This document shows positions 10,457 through 21,864 of a DNA stretch of 64,000 bases, one piece after another. The notes beneath the pieces are model-generated. The model was not told the origin of the DNA. It searched no databases and saw nothing but the letters and a program-made list of their open reading frames with translations. Numbering within the stretch: position 1 is the first letter of the stretch; each line of letters opens with the position of its first letter. The DNA lies in NCBI RefSeq assembly GCF_021245735.1, contig NZ_JAJISB010000004.1, positions 1-64,000 on the forward strand, written 5' to 3'. The DNA comes from Brevibacillus daliensis. Its GTDB lineage: Bacteria > Bacillota > Bacilli > Brevibacillales > Brevibacillaceae. Made by a program: the position numbers and the translations under genes.

Positions 10457-10489
10457 TTATCCACAGAATTATCAACAGGTTGTGCACAA
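10457..10489. promoter_or_regulatory. Cluster of three DnaA-box-like sites
   Basis: TTATCCACA at 10457-10465 is a perfect DnaA box. TTATCAACA at 10469-10477 and TGTGCACAA at 10481-10489 (reverse orientation) are near-matches. The three are evenly spaced at 12 bp just upstream of the 88-residue minus-strand gene. The spacing suggests DnaA control, but binding is not shown. Confidence 0.5.
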
Positions 10490-10634
10490 AAACATTTGTT
10501 CGTGGGATACTCGTTGGAGGTAGTATGTGACGGAGAAGATTATATCATACAAGCCATAACCTTTTTAAGAGCATGAAAATTCTGTACAATAAGAAAAAGA
10601 AATAGTATACAGCACGGATGATAGGAGGTATGAC

Positions 10635-10757
10635 ATGACGACGGGAATCATAGTAGCAATAGTGGCTATCGTAGTAATAGTTATAGGTTGTTCCATCTGG
10701 GCGATCAATAAAGGATATTCTCATAAAAATGAAATAGACAAGATCGATGAACCATAG
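10635..10757 (+). CDS. Small single-span membrane protein (YtzI-like)
   Basis: A 40-residue protein. One long hydrophobic helix (residues 4-24) is followed by WAINKGYSHKNEIDKID, closely recalling the short Bacillus protein YtzI. ATAGGAGG lies 6-7 bases upstream of the ATG. An overlapping ATG 5 bases earlier leads straight to a stop and is ignored. Divergent from the 88-residue gene. Function unknown; the similarity is from memory. Confidence 0.7.
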   Translation: MTTGIIVAIVAIVVIVIGCSIWAINKGYSHKNEIDKIDEP

Positions 10758-10763
10758 AAGAAT

Positions 10764-10800
10764 CAATTAACAATTAACAATTAACAATTAACAATTAACA
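10764..10800. repeat. Tandem heptamer repeat (CAATTAA x 5)
   Basis: Five perfect copies of the 7-mer CAATTAA plus two bases, between the YtzI-like gene and a terminator. A likely site of slippage variation; no function is evident. Confidence 0.9.
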
Positions 10801-10805
10801 ATGAA

Positions 10806-10838
10806 TAAGACCCATTGTCGTCGAGACTCTGGGTCTTA
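10806..10838. terminator. Bidirectional hairpin between convergent genes
   Basis: TAAGACCCA pairs with TGGGTCTTA around a 15-nt loop, between the YtzI-like gene and the converging stalk-domain gene. T-runs are weak on both sides. Confidence 0.6.
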
Positions 10839-10863
10839 CTATTTCGCTTGAGGTTATGTTCTA

Positions 10864-11382
10864 CTAATCAAATAATGGCTTAATTATTCCTGAATTAGGA
10901 TTAACAATGTACCAACCGAATGAATTTACGTAAGAATCGCCGGTTTGGAAGTTGTTTACTACTTCTTCAAAGATATGTATGACATAATTGCCACTCTCAT
11001 CATCATGACTGTAAGCTACAGTAAAATGTGACGGTACCAAATGACCGTACTTTTGACGAACGAGCTCGACAGCCTGATATTTAGAGTAGGTTTTGGAAAC
11101 GGGGAGTTTCCCAATAAAAATGGATAAGGATTTCCCGTCATATACTACTGGTTTTCCCATGTTTTCGGCTACAAAACGAGCTGGGACATAAGCAGTATTT
11201 TTGTATAGGAAGCCTTGGGTTTGTTGTGGTGGAGATTTTGGTACACCGTCAAAATAAAAGGTGAGAGGTTTTTCCATATCTGGTTTCACAGCCAATTCGA
11301 CAGCTGCATAACCAACTGAGGAAGTTAATACCGTTCCGATAATTATTCCTGCTACCAAAGATTTATAATTCCATTTTCCCAT
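10864..11382 (-). CDS. Exported protein with copper-amine-oxidase-N-like stalk domain
   Basis: 172 residues. An N-terminal hydrophobic segment (residues 7-27) acts as signal or anchor. Residues 35-90 resemble the Cu_amine_oxidN1 / stalk domain common in surface proteins of Brevibacillus and Paenibacillus (AYVPARFVAENMGKPV). The C-terminal part is unrecognised. The ATG at 11382 is chosen over an in-frame TTG because AAGGTAGGG lies before it. Probably a cell-surface protein of unknown role. Confidence 0.65.
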   Translation of the reverse strand: MGKWNYKSLVAGIIIGTVLTSSVGYAAVELAVKPDMEKPLTFYFDGVPKSPPQQTQGFLYKNTAYVPARFVAENMGKPVVYDGKSLSIFIGKLPVSKTYSKYQAVELVRQKYGHLVPSHFTVAYSHDDESGNYVIHIFEEVVNNFQTGDSYVNSFGWYIVNPNSGIIKPLFD

Positions 11383-11597
11383 AAAGTCGTGCCCTACCTT
11401 CAATTCATAATGATATATATATTATTATGGCAATGAAGAGACAAGCTGACAAAAGGCAGGGGTAATAGGAAGTTATCCCTAATGAATGGACCTGGAATGG
11501 GGATCCTAGCTTGGGGACTGGGAGATACAAATTATACAGGTAAAAAAAATATCGGACCTTGTATCTATTTTTCGAGGTTTTTTATAATTTGATAGAG

Positions 11598-11717
11598 ATG
11601 GAGGGGAATAGTATCAGGAAAATTGATGTGATTCCATATGAAGATAAATGGCGAGAGATGTATAAACAAGAATCGGGCATGGTATATGGAAAATACGAAG
11701 TAACTACATGTAAGTAG
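11598..11717 (+). pseudogene. N-terminal remnant of a GrpB-family (UPF0157) gene
   Basis: 39 codons. The piece KIDVIPYEDKWREMYKQES matches the start of GrpB/UPF0157 proteins, which are normally about 170 residues. Similarity ends after roughly 30 residues and a stop follows, so this is a truncated leftover. A hairpin and tRNA-Arg lie immediately after it. Confidence 0.55.
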
Positions 11718-11734
11718 TTTACAATTGCCCAAAT

Positions 11735-11760
11735 AAAAAACCTCCGCTGAATGGCGGAGG
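11735..11760 (-). terminator. Terminator of tRNA-Arg
   Basis: CCTCCGC pairs with GCGGAGG around a 6-nt loop, with six A on the plus strand giving a U-tract on the minus transcript. Confidence 0.85.
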
Positions 11761-11772
11761 TATTGTTATAAA

Positions 11773-11847
11773 TGGTACGCCCGATAGGAATCGAACCTAC
11801 GCACGTGGTTCCGGAGACCACTGCTCTATCCACTGAGCTACGGGCGC
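11773..11847 (-). tRNA. tRNA-Arg (CCG)
   Basis: Minus-strand cloverleaf of 75 nt: acceptor GCGCCCG, anticodon loop CTCCGGA gives CCG (reads CGG), T-loop TTCGATT, CCA encoded. Confidence 0.95.
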
Positions 11848-12155
11848 AAAATTAAAAGAACAAAGCTTATTATATACGAAAAGCTGTAGCAGGACAACTT
11901 GCAATTTCGGGAAAGATGTTTTCAAGTTTTCTGATAACTTCTGGAATGATTGCCAAGCTTTGTTTTATATAATGATGAAAAAAGGTTGAGTGAAATAAAC
12001 CTTGGCAGGAAAATTGCAAGAACGTTATAATGAAAAAAAGAGTTCTTTGAATTATGATGATGGGAGTTCGCTACTTAAGAGAAGAGCTGGCATAGCTTTT
12101 ATTGAGAAGACCACAAGACCTGCAACGTTTTCTGTATCGAGAGGGGGATGCATAC
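11848..12155. other. Gap between tRNA-Arg and rpoN
   Basis: Probably holds the divergent promoters of tRNA-Arg and rpoN. TATAAT-like text occurs at 11968-11973. The open frame from 12002 has no ribosome site and no recognisable protein. Nothing else seen. Confidence 0.5.
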
Positions 12156-13529
12156 ATGAATATGGGCTTGGGATTGTACCAAGAGCAAACGCTAAAACTG
12201 GTGATGACGCCTGAGTTGCGTCAAGCGATTACGATTCTACAATTTTCAGCGGTAGATCTAATGACGTATCTACAGGAACAAGCATTAGAAAACCCTGTTA
12301 TTGATCTCCAGGAAGCTGAGATTCCCGTAAAAGAAAAAAAAGAAGCAACAACCGAGGTTGATTGGAAAGAATTATTAAACAATCAAAGTAACACCGATTA
12401 TTCTGTGAATAAAGATGAAAGCGCCTACAATCCACTGGATCATGTAAGCGATTCAAGCGGTACGCTATATACACATTTAGAAGAACAACTGGGATTCGTG
12501 AAAAGGCTGACTTCAACACAACGACAAATCGCCCAATATATAATTGGTAATCTGGACGAACGTGGCTATTTGGAGATTCCTCCGATGACGATTGCTGGGA
12601 ATCTGGGTGTTTCACAGGAAGATGTAGAAGATGTTCTATGTGTCATTCACCATTTAGAACCAGCAGGGGTCGGTGCACGTAGCCTTGAAGAGTGTCTTCT
12701 GTTGCAATTAGAGCATGAAGGTCTGGATGATGAACAGACGGTTAAAGTAATTTCAGAACATTTACTCGATCTAGCTAATCATCGCTATGCTAAAATTGCA
12801 GAGAAATTGGGAATAACCGTGCTAGATGTACAACGTATTGCTGATTTGGTACGTACGTTAAACCCCCGACCAGGAGCCAGTTTTCAGAATACAGACACGA
12901 GATATATCATTCCAGATGTTTCCGTAGAGAAGGTAATGGGTGAGTACATCGTTATCGTGAATGATTCCTCCTTACCTCGACTATCGATCAATCGTTTTTA
13001 TGAAAGAATGCTCCAAGAGAAAAGTTCTCAGGATGAGACTCGAATATTTATTAATGAAAAGTTAAATGCAGCTATGTGGCTAGCAAAAAGTATGGAGCAA
13101 CGTCGATTAACCTTGCTGCGGGTTACGCAAGCAATTGTTGACCTCCAATATGACTTCTTTGAACATGGCATTCATCACTTGAAGCCAATGACACAGAAGG
13201 ATATTGCAGAACGTGTCCAGCTACATGAATCAACGGTAAGTCGTGCAACAAGCAATAAATATGTTCAGACACCACGTGGTGTTTTTGAACTGAAGTATTT
13301 CTTTACGTCAGCCTTGTCTACGACGAGTGGAGAGGCAACATCATCGGAGAGCGTGAAAAAACGAATTAAGCTGTTGATTGAACAAGAAGACAGTGGAAAA
13401 CCCTATTCCGATCAAAAACTGGCGGAGATGCTGGAAGGGGAAGGGATTGAGATATCTAGAAGAACGGTTGCAAAGTATCGGGAAGAGATGCTCATTCCTT
13501 CATCTGCCAAGCGGAAACGTTTTAAATAA
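12156..13529 (+). CDS. rpoN: RNA polymerase sigma-54 factor
   Basis: 457 residues with the three sigma-54 regions. The Gln/Leu-rich activator-interacting region I (QEQTLKLVMTPELRQAITIL) starts near residue 7, the core-binding region is in the middle, and the RpoN box (SRRTVAKYREEM) lies near the C-terminus with the basic tail KRKRF. Also called SigL in Bacillus. The start lies behind GAGAGGGGG. It recognises -24/-12 promoters and needs enhancer-binding activators; none is encoded in this window. In Brevibacillus-type genomes rpoN commonly precedes cggR. Confidence 0.96.
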   Translation: MNMGLGLYQEQTLKLVMTPELRQAITILQFSAVDLMTYLQEQALENPVIDLQEAEIPVKEKKEATTEVDWKELLNNQSNTDYSVNKDESAYNPLDHVSDSSGTLYTHLEEQLGFVKRLTSTQRQIAQYIIGNLDERGYLEIPPMTIAGNLGVSQEDVEDVLCVIHHLEPAGVGARSLEECLLLQLEHEGLDDEQTVKVISEHLLDLANHRYAKIAEKLGITVLDVQRIADLVRTLNPRPGASFQNTDTRYIIPDVSVEKVMGEYIVIVNDSSLPRLSINRFYERMLQEKSSQDETRIFINEKLNAAMWLAKSMEQRRLTLLRVTQAIVDLQYDFFEHGIHHLKPMTQKDIAERVQLHESTVSRATSNKYVQTPRGVFELKYFFTSALSTTSGEATSSESVKKRIKLLIEQEDSGKPYSDQKLAEMLEGEGIEISRRTVAKYREEMLIPSSAKRKRFK

Positions 13530-13555
13530 GGTTAGAAATAAATGGAGAGGGAATT

Positions 13556-13855
13556 ATGCCATTGTTGAATAGGAAAGATCAGAAAACGAATCAATCTCCA
13601 ATTTCCTTGACACTCTATGGCAGAGCAAGATGTCATCTGTGTGATGAGGTGGAAGGGTTTATTAAGAAGCTTTCTGTAGAGTATCCGATTCAATTAAAGG
13701 TAGTGGATATTACAAGTGATCTGGCGCTTGAAGAAAAGTACATGTTTACCATTCCGGTAGTAGAGATAAATGGAGTAGAGGCTTTTGTCTCCATTCATTC
13801 GGTGGTAACAGAAGAGGAGTTAAGGCAGGAATTGAACCGACTCACTCACAATTGA
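13556..13855 (+). CDS. Glutaredoxin-like family protein
   Basis: 99 residues. A thioredoxin-fold domain begins at residue 17 with the redox motif CHLC (GRARCHLCDE) and has the cis-Pro loop TIPVVEINGVEAF. It belongs to the DUF836-like, glutaredoxin-related group. It starts 26 bp after rpoN behind GAGAGGGAA and may be co-transcribed. The substrate is unknown. Confidence 0.8.
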   Translation: MPLLNRKDQKTNQSPISLTLYGRARCHLCDEVEGFIKKLSVEYPIQLKVVDITSDLALEEKYMFTIPVVEINGVEAFVSIHSVVTEEELRQELNRLTHN

Positions 13856-13930
13856 AAAATAAAAATTGTGAACAGATTAGGGATAAATTTGACTTAACTT
13901 GTCACTAAGCAGAGGGTATGCTAAAGTAAG

Positions 13931-13957
13931 AGTAAGCACTCTGCTTATTTTTTTTCA
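13931..13957 (+). terminator. Hairpin with long T-run upstream of cggR
   Basis: AGTAAGCA pairs with TGCTTATT around CTC and is followed by a run of T. It probably ends the rpoN/glutaredoxin transcript. A TTGTCA-N17-TAAAGT promoter-like pair (13899-13927) sits right before it. Confidence 0.65.
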
Positions 13958-13964
13958 GCTAAGT

Positions 13965-14002
13965 GGGACATAATTTGTATAGTCCGGGACACTTGGTGTC
14001 CC
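13965..14002 (+). promoter_or_regulatory. Probable CggR operator
   Basis: GGGAC at 13965 and CGGGAC at 13985 are spaced as the two half-operators of the Bacillus CggR site. The second half is the palindrome GGGACACTTGGTGTCCC (13986-14002). It lies upstream of the cggR start, as expected for autorepression of the glycolytic operon. Confidence 0.75.
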
Positions 14003-14031
14003 TGGTAATTTTGATTGAGGATGAGAGCAGA

Positions 14032-15087
14032 ATGCGGAGCTTACTTGATATACAAAAGCAGTTAGTGCCTGATTTAATTCATATCATGCGCAAACGCTAC
14101 GATTTGATGCAATCCATTCGATATTTGCAGCCTGTGGGCAGAAGAGCCTTAGCTCAGAATTTGCAAACCACCGAACGGATATTACGTGCAGAGGTAGATC
14201 TTCTGAAAGACTGGGGTTTGATCCATGTATCCCCAATCGGAATGAGCTGCACGGAAGAGGGCTTGCAGTTACTAAGTAATATGGAAAGTATGGCTGATGA
14301 GTTATTTGGATTTAGTGATCTAGCCATACAGCTGGAACGATTGCTCCATATTAACAAAGTAATTGTGGTTGCCGGTGATATGGATGTATCAGAGTGGGGA
14401 AAAAAAGAGTTAGGTCGTGTTGGTGCCGCCTTATTAAAGTTACATGCTGAAGAAGACGATGTAATTGCCATTACAGGTGGTTCTACCATAGCAGCCGTCT
14501 CTGAACACCTTACACCTTCCCCACATTTTCGCGGAGTTCAGTTTGTTCCGGGGCGCGGTGGACTAGGTGAGAAGGTAGAGTTGCAAGCAAATACGCTAGC
14601 CTCCATCTTTGCAGCCAAAACAGGAGCCCAGTATCGCTTGCTTCACGTTCCAGACAGACTAGGCCCTGATGCCGTACAGTCGCTGATGGGTGAAGAGCAA
14701 GTATCGGAAGTATTACAGCTTCTGAAGCGCTCACGAGTCATTATGCATGGGATTGGTGATGCAGTGGCTATGGCAAAACGAAGAAAGTACACCGATTTGG
14801 AAATCTCCGAGCTAACTGAATTGGGAGCTGTAGGGGAAGCATTTGGTTATTATTTTAATGCTGCAGGAGAAATTGTCCATCGAATGCCTACCATAGGTAT
14901 CACCTTGGATAATGTGAGGCAAGCAGATGTTGTTCTCTCCCTAGCAGGTGGGAGCAGTAAGGCTAAGGCGATCATGTCTTTTGCTAAACAATCTTGTCAA
15001 ACCGTACTGATTACAGATGAGGGAGCTGCCCGGGCAATCGTAGGGCAATTTCGTCAAGCTAGACACCCTGATGCCCAGCTGTTATAA
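14032..15087 (+). CDS. cggR: Central glycolytic genes regulator (CggR)
   Basis: 351 residues. The N-terminal winged helix-turn-helix (about residues 15-75, GRRALAQNLQTTERILRAE) is followed by a SorC-type sugar-phosphate-binding domain (GGSTIAAVSEHL). CggR represses gapA-pgk-tpiA-gpmI-eno and is released by fructose-1,6-bisphosphate. The start at 14032 (MRSLLDIQKQL) matches the family; the longer frame would begin inside the operator. It is followed by gapA after 318 bp. Confidence 0.95.
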   Translation: MRSLLDIQKQLVPDLIHIMRKRYDLMQSIRYLQPVGRRALAQNLQTTERILRAEVDLLKDWGLIHVSPIGMSCTEEGLQLLSNMESMADELFGFSDLAIQLERLLHINKVIVVAGDMDVSEWGKKELGRVGAALLKLHAEEDDVIAITGGSTIAAVSEHLTPSPHFRGVQFVPGRGGLGEKVELQANTLASIFAAKTGAQYRLLHVPDRLGPDAVQSLMGEEQVSEVLQLLKRSRVIMHGIGDAVAMAKRRKYTDLEISELTELGAVGEAFGYYFNAAGEIVHRMPTIGITLDNVRQADVVLSLAGGSSKAKAIMSFAKQSCQTVLITDEGAARAIVGQFRQARHPDAQLL

Positions 15088-16410
<1,323 letters not shown>

Positions 16411-16434
16411 GCCATAAAATATAGTCTTGAGGGG

Positions 16435-16459
16435 AAGGGGAGAGATTCTCTCCCTTTTT
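16435..16459 (+). terminator. Terminator-like hairpin between gapA and pgk
   Basis: GGGAGAG pairs with CTCTCCC around ATT and is followed by TTTTT. It would make gapA more abundant than the downstream genes. Confidence 0.75.
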
Positions 16460-16536
16460 CTCCTTACACATGAAAATATACGATTGATTGGTAAACTTTG
16501 ATATGATGAAGGAACAAGACTGAGGAGGTACCTGCT

Positions 16537-17718
16537 GTGAACAAGAAGTCCATCCGCGATATAGAGTTAGCTGGAAAACGAGTTTTTTGCCGTGTAGATT
16601 TTAACGTACCAATGAAAGATGGCGTTATTACAGACGACACACGTATCCGTGCTGCTCTGCCAACCATTCAACATATGGTCGATAACAAGGCAAAAGTCAT
16701 TTTGGCTTGCCATTTTGGTCGTCCTAAAGGTGAAGTGGTAGAAGAAATGCGCCTGACTGCTGTAGGGGAACATCTAGCTTCTCTTCTTGGCAAACCAGTT
16801 AACAAACTGAATGATTCCACCGGGACTGAAGTGGAAGCGGCAGTTCATGACATGAAGGAAGGAGACGTTGTTCTTCTTGAAAATGTCCGCTTCCATAAAG
16901 GGGAAGAAAAGAACGATCCAGAATTGGCAAAAAGCTTTGCTAATTTAGCTGATCTGTTCGTGAATGACGCATTCGGTACTGCTCATCGTGCTCACTCTTC
17001 TACAGCAGGAATTGCAGCGTATATCCCTGCAGTTGCTGGTCTGTTGATGGAGAAAGAACTTGAGTTCATGGGTGGAGCATTAAGCAATCCAGAGCGTCCT
17101 TTCACTGCAATCGTAGGTGGTGCAAAAGTAAAAGATAAGATTGGTGTAATCGAAAACCTATTGACCAAGGTGGATACGTTGATCATTGGTGGCGGTATGG
17201 CTAATACTTTTATCAAAGCACAAGGCTACAGTGTAGGAGCTTCCCTTTGCGAAGAAGACAAGCTGGATCTGGCTCGCACATTGATGGAACAAGCAAAAGA
17301 ACATAAAGTGAATTTGCTGATGCCTGTTGACGTAGTAGTGGCTGACAAGTTCGCTCCTGACGCTAATAAGCAAGTTGTATCAATTGATGCGATTCCAGAA
17401 GGCTGGATGGCACTAGATATTGGACCGAATACAATCGCCAATTACAGTGAAGCGGTTATTCCATCCAAAACAGTGGTATGGAACGGACCAATGGGCGTAT
17501 TTGAAATGGACGCATTTGCAGAAGGTACAATCGCGGTTGCGAAGGCAATGGAAAAATGTGAAGGCATTACCATCATCGGTGGTGGTGATTCTGTAGCGGC
17601 TGTTGAAAAAGCAGGCGTAGCTGATAAGATGACTCATATTTCTACGGGTGGCGGAGCTTCCCTTGAATTTATGGAAGGTAAAGAACTTCCAGGTGTAACT
17701 GCACTAGAAGACAAGTAA
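16537..17718 (+). CDS. pgk: Phosphoglycerate kinase
   Basis: 393 residues, GTG start behind GAGGAGG. N-terminal [11 protein letters not shown], the domain-linker region [11 protein letters not shown] and the C-terminal nucleotide loop [11 protein letters not shown] are all present. It makes ATP and 3-phosphoglycerate in glycolysis. Followed by tpiA after 31 bp. Confidence 0.98.
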   Translation: MNKKSIRDIELAGKRVFCRVDFNVPMKDGVITDDTRIRAALPTIQHMVDNKAKVILACHFGRPKGEVVEEMRLTAVGEHLASLLGKPVNKLNDSTGTEVEAAVHDMKEGDVVLLENVRFHKGEEKNDPELAKSFANLADLFVNDAFGTAHRAHSSTAGIAAYIPAVAGLLMEKELEFMGGALSNPERPFTAIVGGAKVKDKIGVIENLLTKVDTLIIGGGMANTFIKAQGYSVGASLCEEDKLDLARTLMEQAKEHKVNLLMPVDVVVADKFAPDANKQVVSIDAIPEGWMALDIGPNTIANYSEAVIPSKTVVWNGPMGVFEMDAFAEGTIAVAKAMEKCEGITIIGGGDSVAAVEKAGVADKMTHISTGGGASLEFMEGKELPGVTALEDK

Positions 17719-17749
17719 GCTTCTTACAGATTGGAAAAGGAGAGTAACG

Positions 17750-18505
17750 ATGAGAACACCAATTATTGCTGGTAACTGGAAGATGTTTAAAAATATTGCA
17801 GAAGCGACTGCTTTTGCTTCCGATCTACCAAAACAAGACGAGGCAGCACAAATTGAGAAAGTAATCTGCGCACCTTTTACAAATCTGCAAGCGTTGGCAG
17901 AGCAATTAAAAGGTACGCCATATAAATTGGGCGCACAAAACATGCATTTTGAAGAATCCGGAGCTTTTACCGGTGAAATCAGCCCGTTGATGCTTAAAGA
18001 GTTGGGTGTTGACTATGTAATTATCGGACACTCCGAACGCCGACAATATTTTAACGAGACAGATGAGACTGTGAACAAGAAGACGAAAGCAGCTCTTGCT
18101 CATGGAATCAAGCCGATCGTATGTGTGGGAGAGTCTCTTGAGGAATATGAAGCTAACAAAACAGAAGATGTCGTTCGCACGCAAACTGAAGCGGCTCTAG
18201 AAGGACTTACTGCTGAACAAGTGAAGGATGTTGTTATTGCCTACGAACCAATCTGGGCAATCGGAACAGGTAAATCTTCAACAGCAGAAAATGCTAACAA
18301 AACAATTGCTTACATCCGTAACGTGGTGGCAAACGTATTTGGGCAAGGGTCAGCTAATCAAGTGCGCATTCAATACGGTGGCAGTGTAAAACCTGAAAAT
18401 GTAGCTAGTTATCTTGGTGAATCTGACATTGATGGCGCGTTGGTTGGTGGCGCTAGCTTGACAGTAGATGGATACATGGGTCTTATCAAGGGTGCACAGA
18501 AGTAG
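17750..18505 (+). CDS. tpiA: Triose-phosphate isomerase
   Basis: 251 residues. Active-site elements: Asn/Lys in AGNWKMFK, His in IIGHSERR, and catalytic Glu in [11 protein letters not shown], with the phosphate loop YGGSVKPEN. It interconverts dihydroxyacetone phosphate and glyceraldehyde-3-phosphate. Lies 12 bp before gpmI. Confidence 0.98.
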   Translation: MRTPIIAGNWKMFKNIAEATAFASDLPKQDEAAQIEKVICAPFTNLQALAEQLKGTPYKLGAQNMHFEESGAFTGEISPLMLKELGVDYVIIGHSERRQYFNETDETVNKKTKAALAHGIKPIVCVGESLEEYEANKTEDVVRTQTEAALEGLTAEQVKDVVIAYEPIWAIGTGKSSTAENANKTIAYIRNVVANVFGQGSANQVRIQYGGSVKPENVASYLGESDIDGALVGGASLTVDGYMGLIKGAQK

Positions 18506-18517
18506 GAGGAAAGAAAG

Positions 18518-20056
18518 ATGTCTAACAGACCGAAACCAGTTGCATTAATTATCATGGACGGGTTTGGTCTTCGCGGTAGCGATTACGGTAATGCTGTTAA
18601 TCAAGCGAAAAAACCAAACTACGATCGTTTCATGAAAGAATATCCGAACGCTACATTGAAAGCCTCTGGACTATCTGTAGGCTTGCCAGATGGACAAATG
18701 GGTAATTCTGAGGTGGGTCACCTGAATATCGGTGCAGGGCGTGTCGTATACCAGGATCTTACTCGTATTACGAAGTCAATCACGGAAGGTTCATTCTTTG
18801 ATAACCAAACACTTTTAAATGCTTTCAACCATGCAAAAGAAAACAACAAGAAAGTTCACTTCTTCGGCTTACTTTCCGATGGTGGTGTACACAGTCATAT
18901 TAAACACTTGTTCGCTTTGCTTGAACTGGCGAAAAAAGAAAACATGCAAGACGTGTTTGTTCATGGTTTCCTGGATGGACGTGACGTAGCTCCTGATAGT
19001 GCTGTTACGTACATCGAAGAACTACAAGAAAAAATGAATGAATTAGGTGTAGGGCGTATTGCTACCGTTCAAGGTCGTTACTATGCGATGGACCGTGACA
19101 AGCGTTGGGAGCGTGTAGAAAAAGCGTACCGTGCGATGGTATATGGTGATGCTCCACATTACACAGATCCGATCAAAGCTGTTAAGGAATCCTATGAAAA
19201 ATCCATTATGGATGAATTCGTAATGCCTACCGTTATGGTAGATGAGAACGACCAGCCTATTGGTAAGGTAGAAGAAGGAGATTCTATTATCTTCTTTAAC
19301 TTCCGGCCTGACCGTGCGATCCAAACATCTCAAGCATTCACAAACGAAGATTTCCGTGGATTTGATCGTGGAGAGAACCACCCACGCAATCTACACTTCG
19401 TATGCTTGACTCATTTCTCAGAAACAGTTGGGGGGTATGTTGCATACCAACCATCCAATCTGGATAACACATTAGGTGAAGTTGTTTCTCAAAACGGATT
19501 GAAACAATTGCGTATTGCTGAAACAGAGAAATACCCACATGTTACGTTCTTCTTCAATGGTGGTCGTGAGAAGGAGTTCCCGGGTGAACAACGTATTTTG
19601 ATCCCATCTCCAAAAGTTCCGACATACGATTTGAAGCCAGAAATGAGCGCATATGAATTAACAGATGCAGTAGTAAAAGAGATTGAAGAAGAGAACTTCG
19701 ATGTGATCATTCTGAATTTCGCTAACTGCGACATGGTGGGTCACTCTGGTATGATGGAACCAACAATCAAAGCTGTTGAAACAACCGATACTTGCGTAGG
19801 TCGTGTCGTTGATGCGATTACAGCAAAAGGCGGGGTAGCCCTTATTACAGCTGACCATGGTAATGCTGACCAAATGCTGACGGAACAAGGTAACCCAATT
19901 ACCTCGCACAGCACGAACCCAGTACCTTTTATCGTGACAAAACAGGGTGTTGAACTTCGTGAAGATGGTATTCTTGCTGATCTTGCACCAACAATCCTTG
20001 AGTTACTAGATTTAGAAAAACCGGCTGAAATGATGGGTAAATCCCTCATGAAGTAA
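18518..20056 (+). CDS. gpmI: Phosphoglycerate mutase, 2,3-bisphosphoglycerate-independent
   Basis: 512 residues of the alkaline-phosphatase-like, manganese-dependent type. The phosphorylated Ser is in [14 protein letters not shown] near residue 62. Metal ligands lie in [16 protein letters not shown] and ADHGNAD. It converts 3- to 2-phosphoglycerate; this form is common in spore formers, where manganese and pH dependence matter during sporulation. RBS GGAGGAAAG. Confidence 0.98.
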   Translation: MSNRPKPVALIIMDGFGLRGSDYGNAVNQAKKPNYDRFMKEYPNATLKASGLSVGLPDGQMGNSEVGHLNIGAGRVVYQDLTRITKSITEGSFFDNQTLLNAFNHAKENNKKVHFFGLLSDGGVHSHIKHLFALLELAKKENMQDVFVHGFLDGRDVAPDSAVTYIEELQEKMNELGVGRIATVQGRYYAMDRDKRWERVEKAYRAMVYGDAPHYTDPIKAVKESYEKSIMDEFVMPTVMVDENDQPIGKVEEGDSIIFFNFRPDRAIQTSQAFTNEDFRGFDRGENHPRNLHFVCLTHFSETVGGYVAYQPSNLDNTLGEVVSQNGLKQLRIAETEKYPHVTFFFNGGREKEFPGEQRILIPSPKVPTYDLKPEMSAYELTDAVVKEIEEENFDVIILNFANCDMVGHSGMMEPTIKAVETTDTCVGRVVDAITAKGGVALITADHGNADQMLTEQGNPITSHSTNPVPFIVTKQGVELREDGILADLAPTILELLDLEKPAEMMGKSLMK

Positions 20057-20101
20057 TAAAGTTCTTCACACATAGGAACAAGATCAAAGGAGATGGCCTA
20101 A

Positions 20102-21388
<1,287 letters not shown>

Positions 21389-21420
21389 TCAATGAAGAAT
21401 TAATAATGAATAAAGAAGAA

Positions 21421-21452
21421 GCCATCCTTCCCGTAAGGGGAGGGTGGTTTTT
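21421..21452 (+). terminator. Terminator of the glycolytic operon
   Basis: GCCATCCTTCCC pairs with GGGGAGGGTGGT (some G-T pairs) around GTAA, then TTTT. Confidence 0.85.
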
Positions 21453-21458
21453 CTTTGG

Positions 21459-21784
21459 CGTGGCTGTGGGGGAGAAGGAGCAAAACAGTTGGCTACTCCG
21501 CATTCGGTCTGCGCCTTGCTGGGGGGATGGACTGTCCGCTCCGTGAGTAAATCGTGGCTTTGGGGGGAAGGAGCAAAATAGTGGGATACTCCGCATTCGT
21601 CTTCGCCTTACTGGGGGTATGGGGTGCTCGCTCCGGATGGAAATCTGGGGAATCGCAAAAAGAGGTAGTTGCTAGGAAGCGTAATCATGGGTTGCGATTC
21701 TTTTTCCCAGATTTTCACCCTCCGCTGGGTGAGGCTACGCCAGATGCTACGTATCCCACTATTTTGCTCCTTCTACGCCACTTT
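21459..21784. repeat. Two direct copies and one inverted copy of an unnamed repeat
   Basis: Two roughly 87-bp imperfect direct copies (21459-21545 and 21553-21640) share CGTGGCT, GGAGCAAAA and CTCCGCATTCG. A third, partial copy lies inverted at about 21715-21784: 21751-21773 is the exact reverse complement of 21567-21589 (23 bp). The frames through it show no recognisable protein. It may be a small mobile or REP-like repeat; the family is not identified. Confidence 0.75.
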
Positions 21785-21818
21785 GGATAGGGAATAAATA
21801 AAAATGAACAATGAAAAA

Positions 21819-21844
21819 GCCATCCTCCCTAAGGGAGAGATGGC
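21819..21844 (-). terminator. Terminator of the minus-strand reductase-like gene
   Basis: GCCATCCTCCC pairs with GGGAGAGATGGC around TAA; five A upstream give a U-tract on the minus transcript. Confidence 0.8.
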
Positions 21845-21864
21845 TCTAGTAGAGATGAAGCTAG

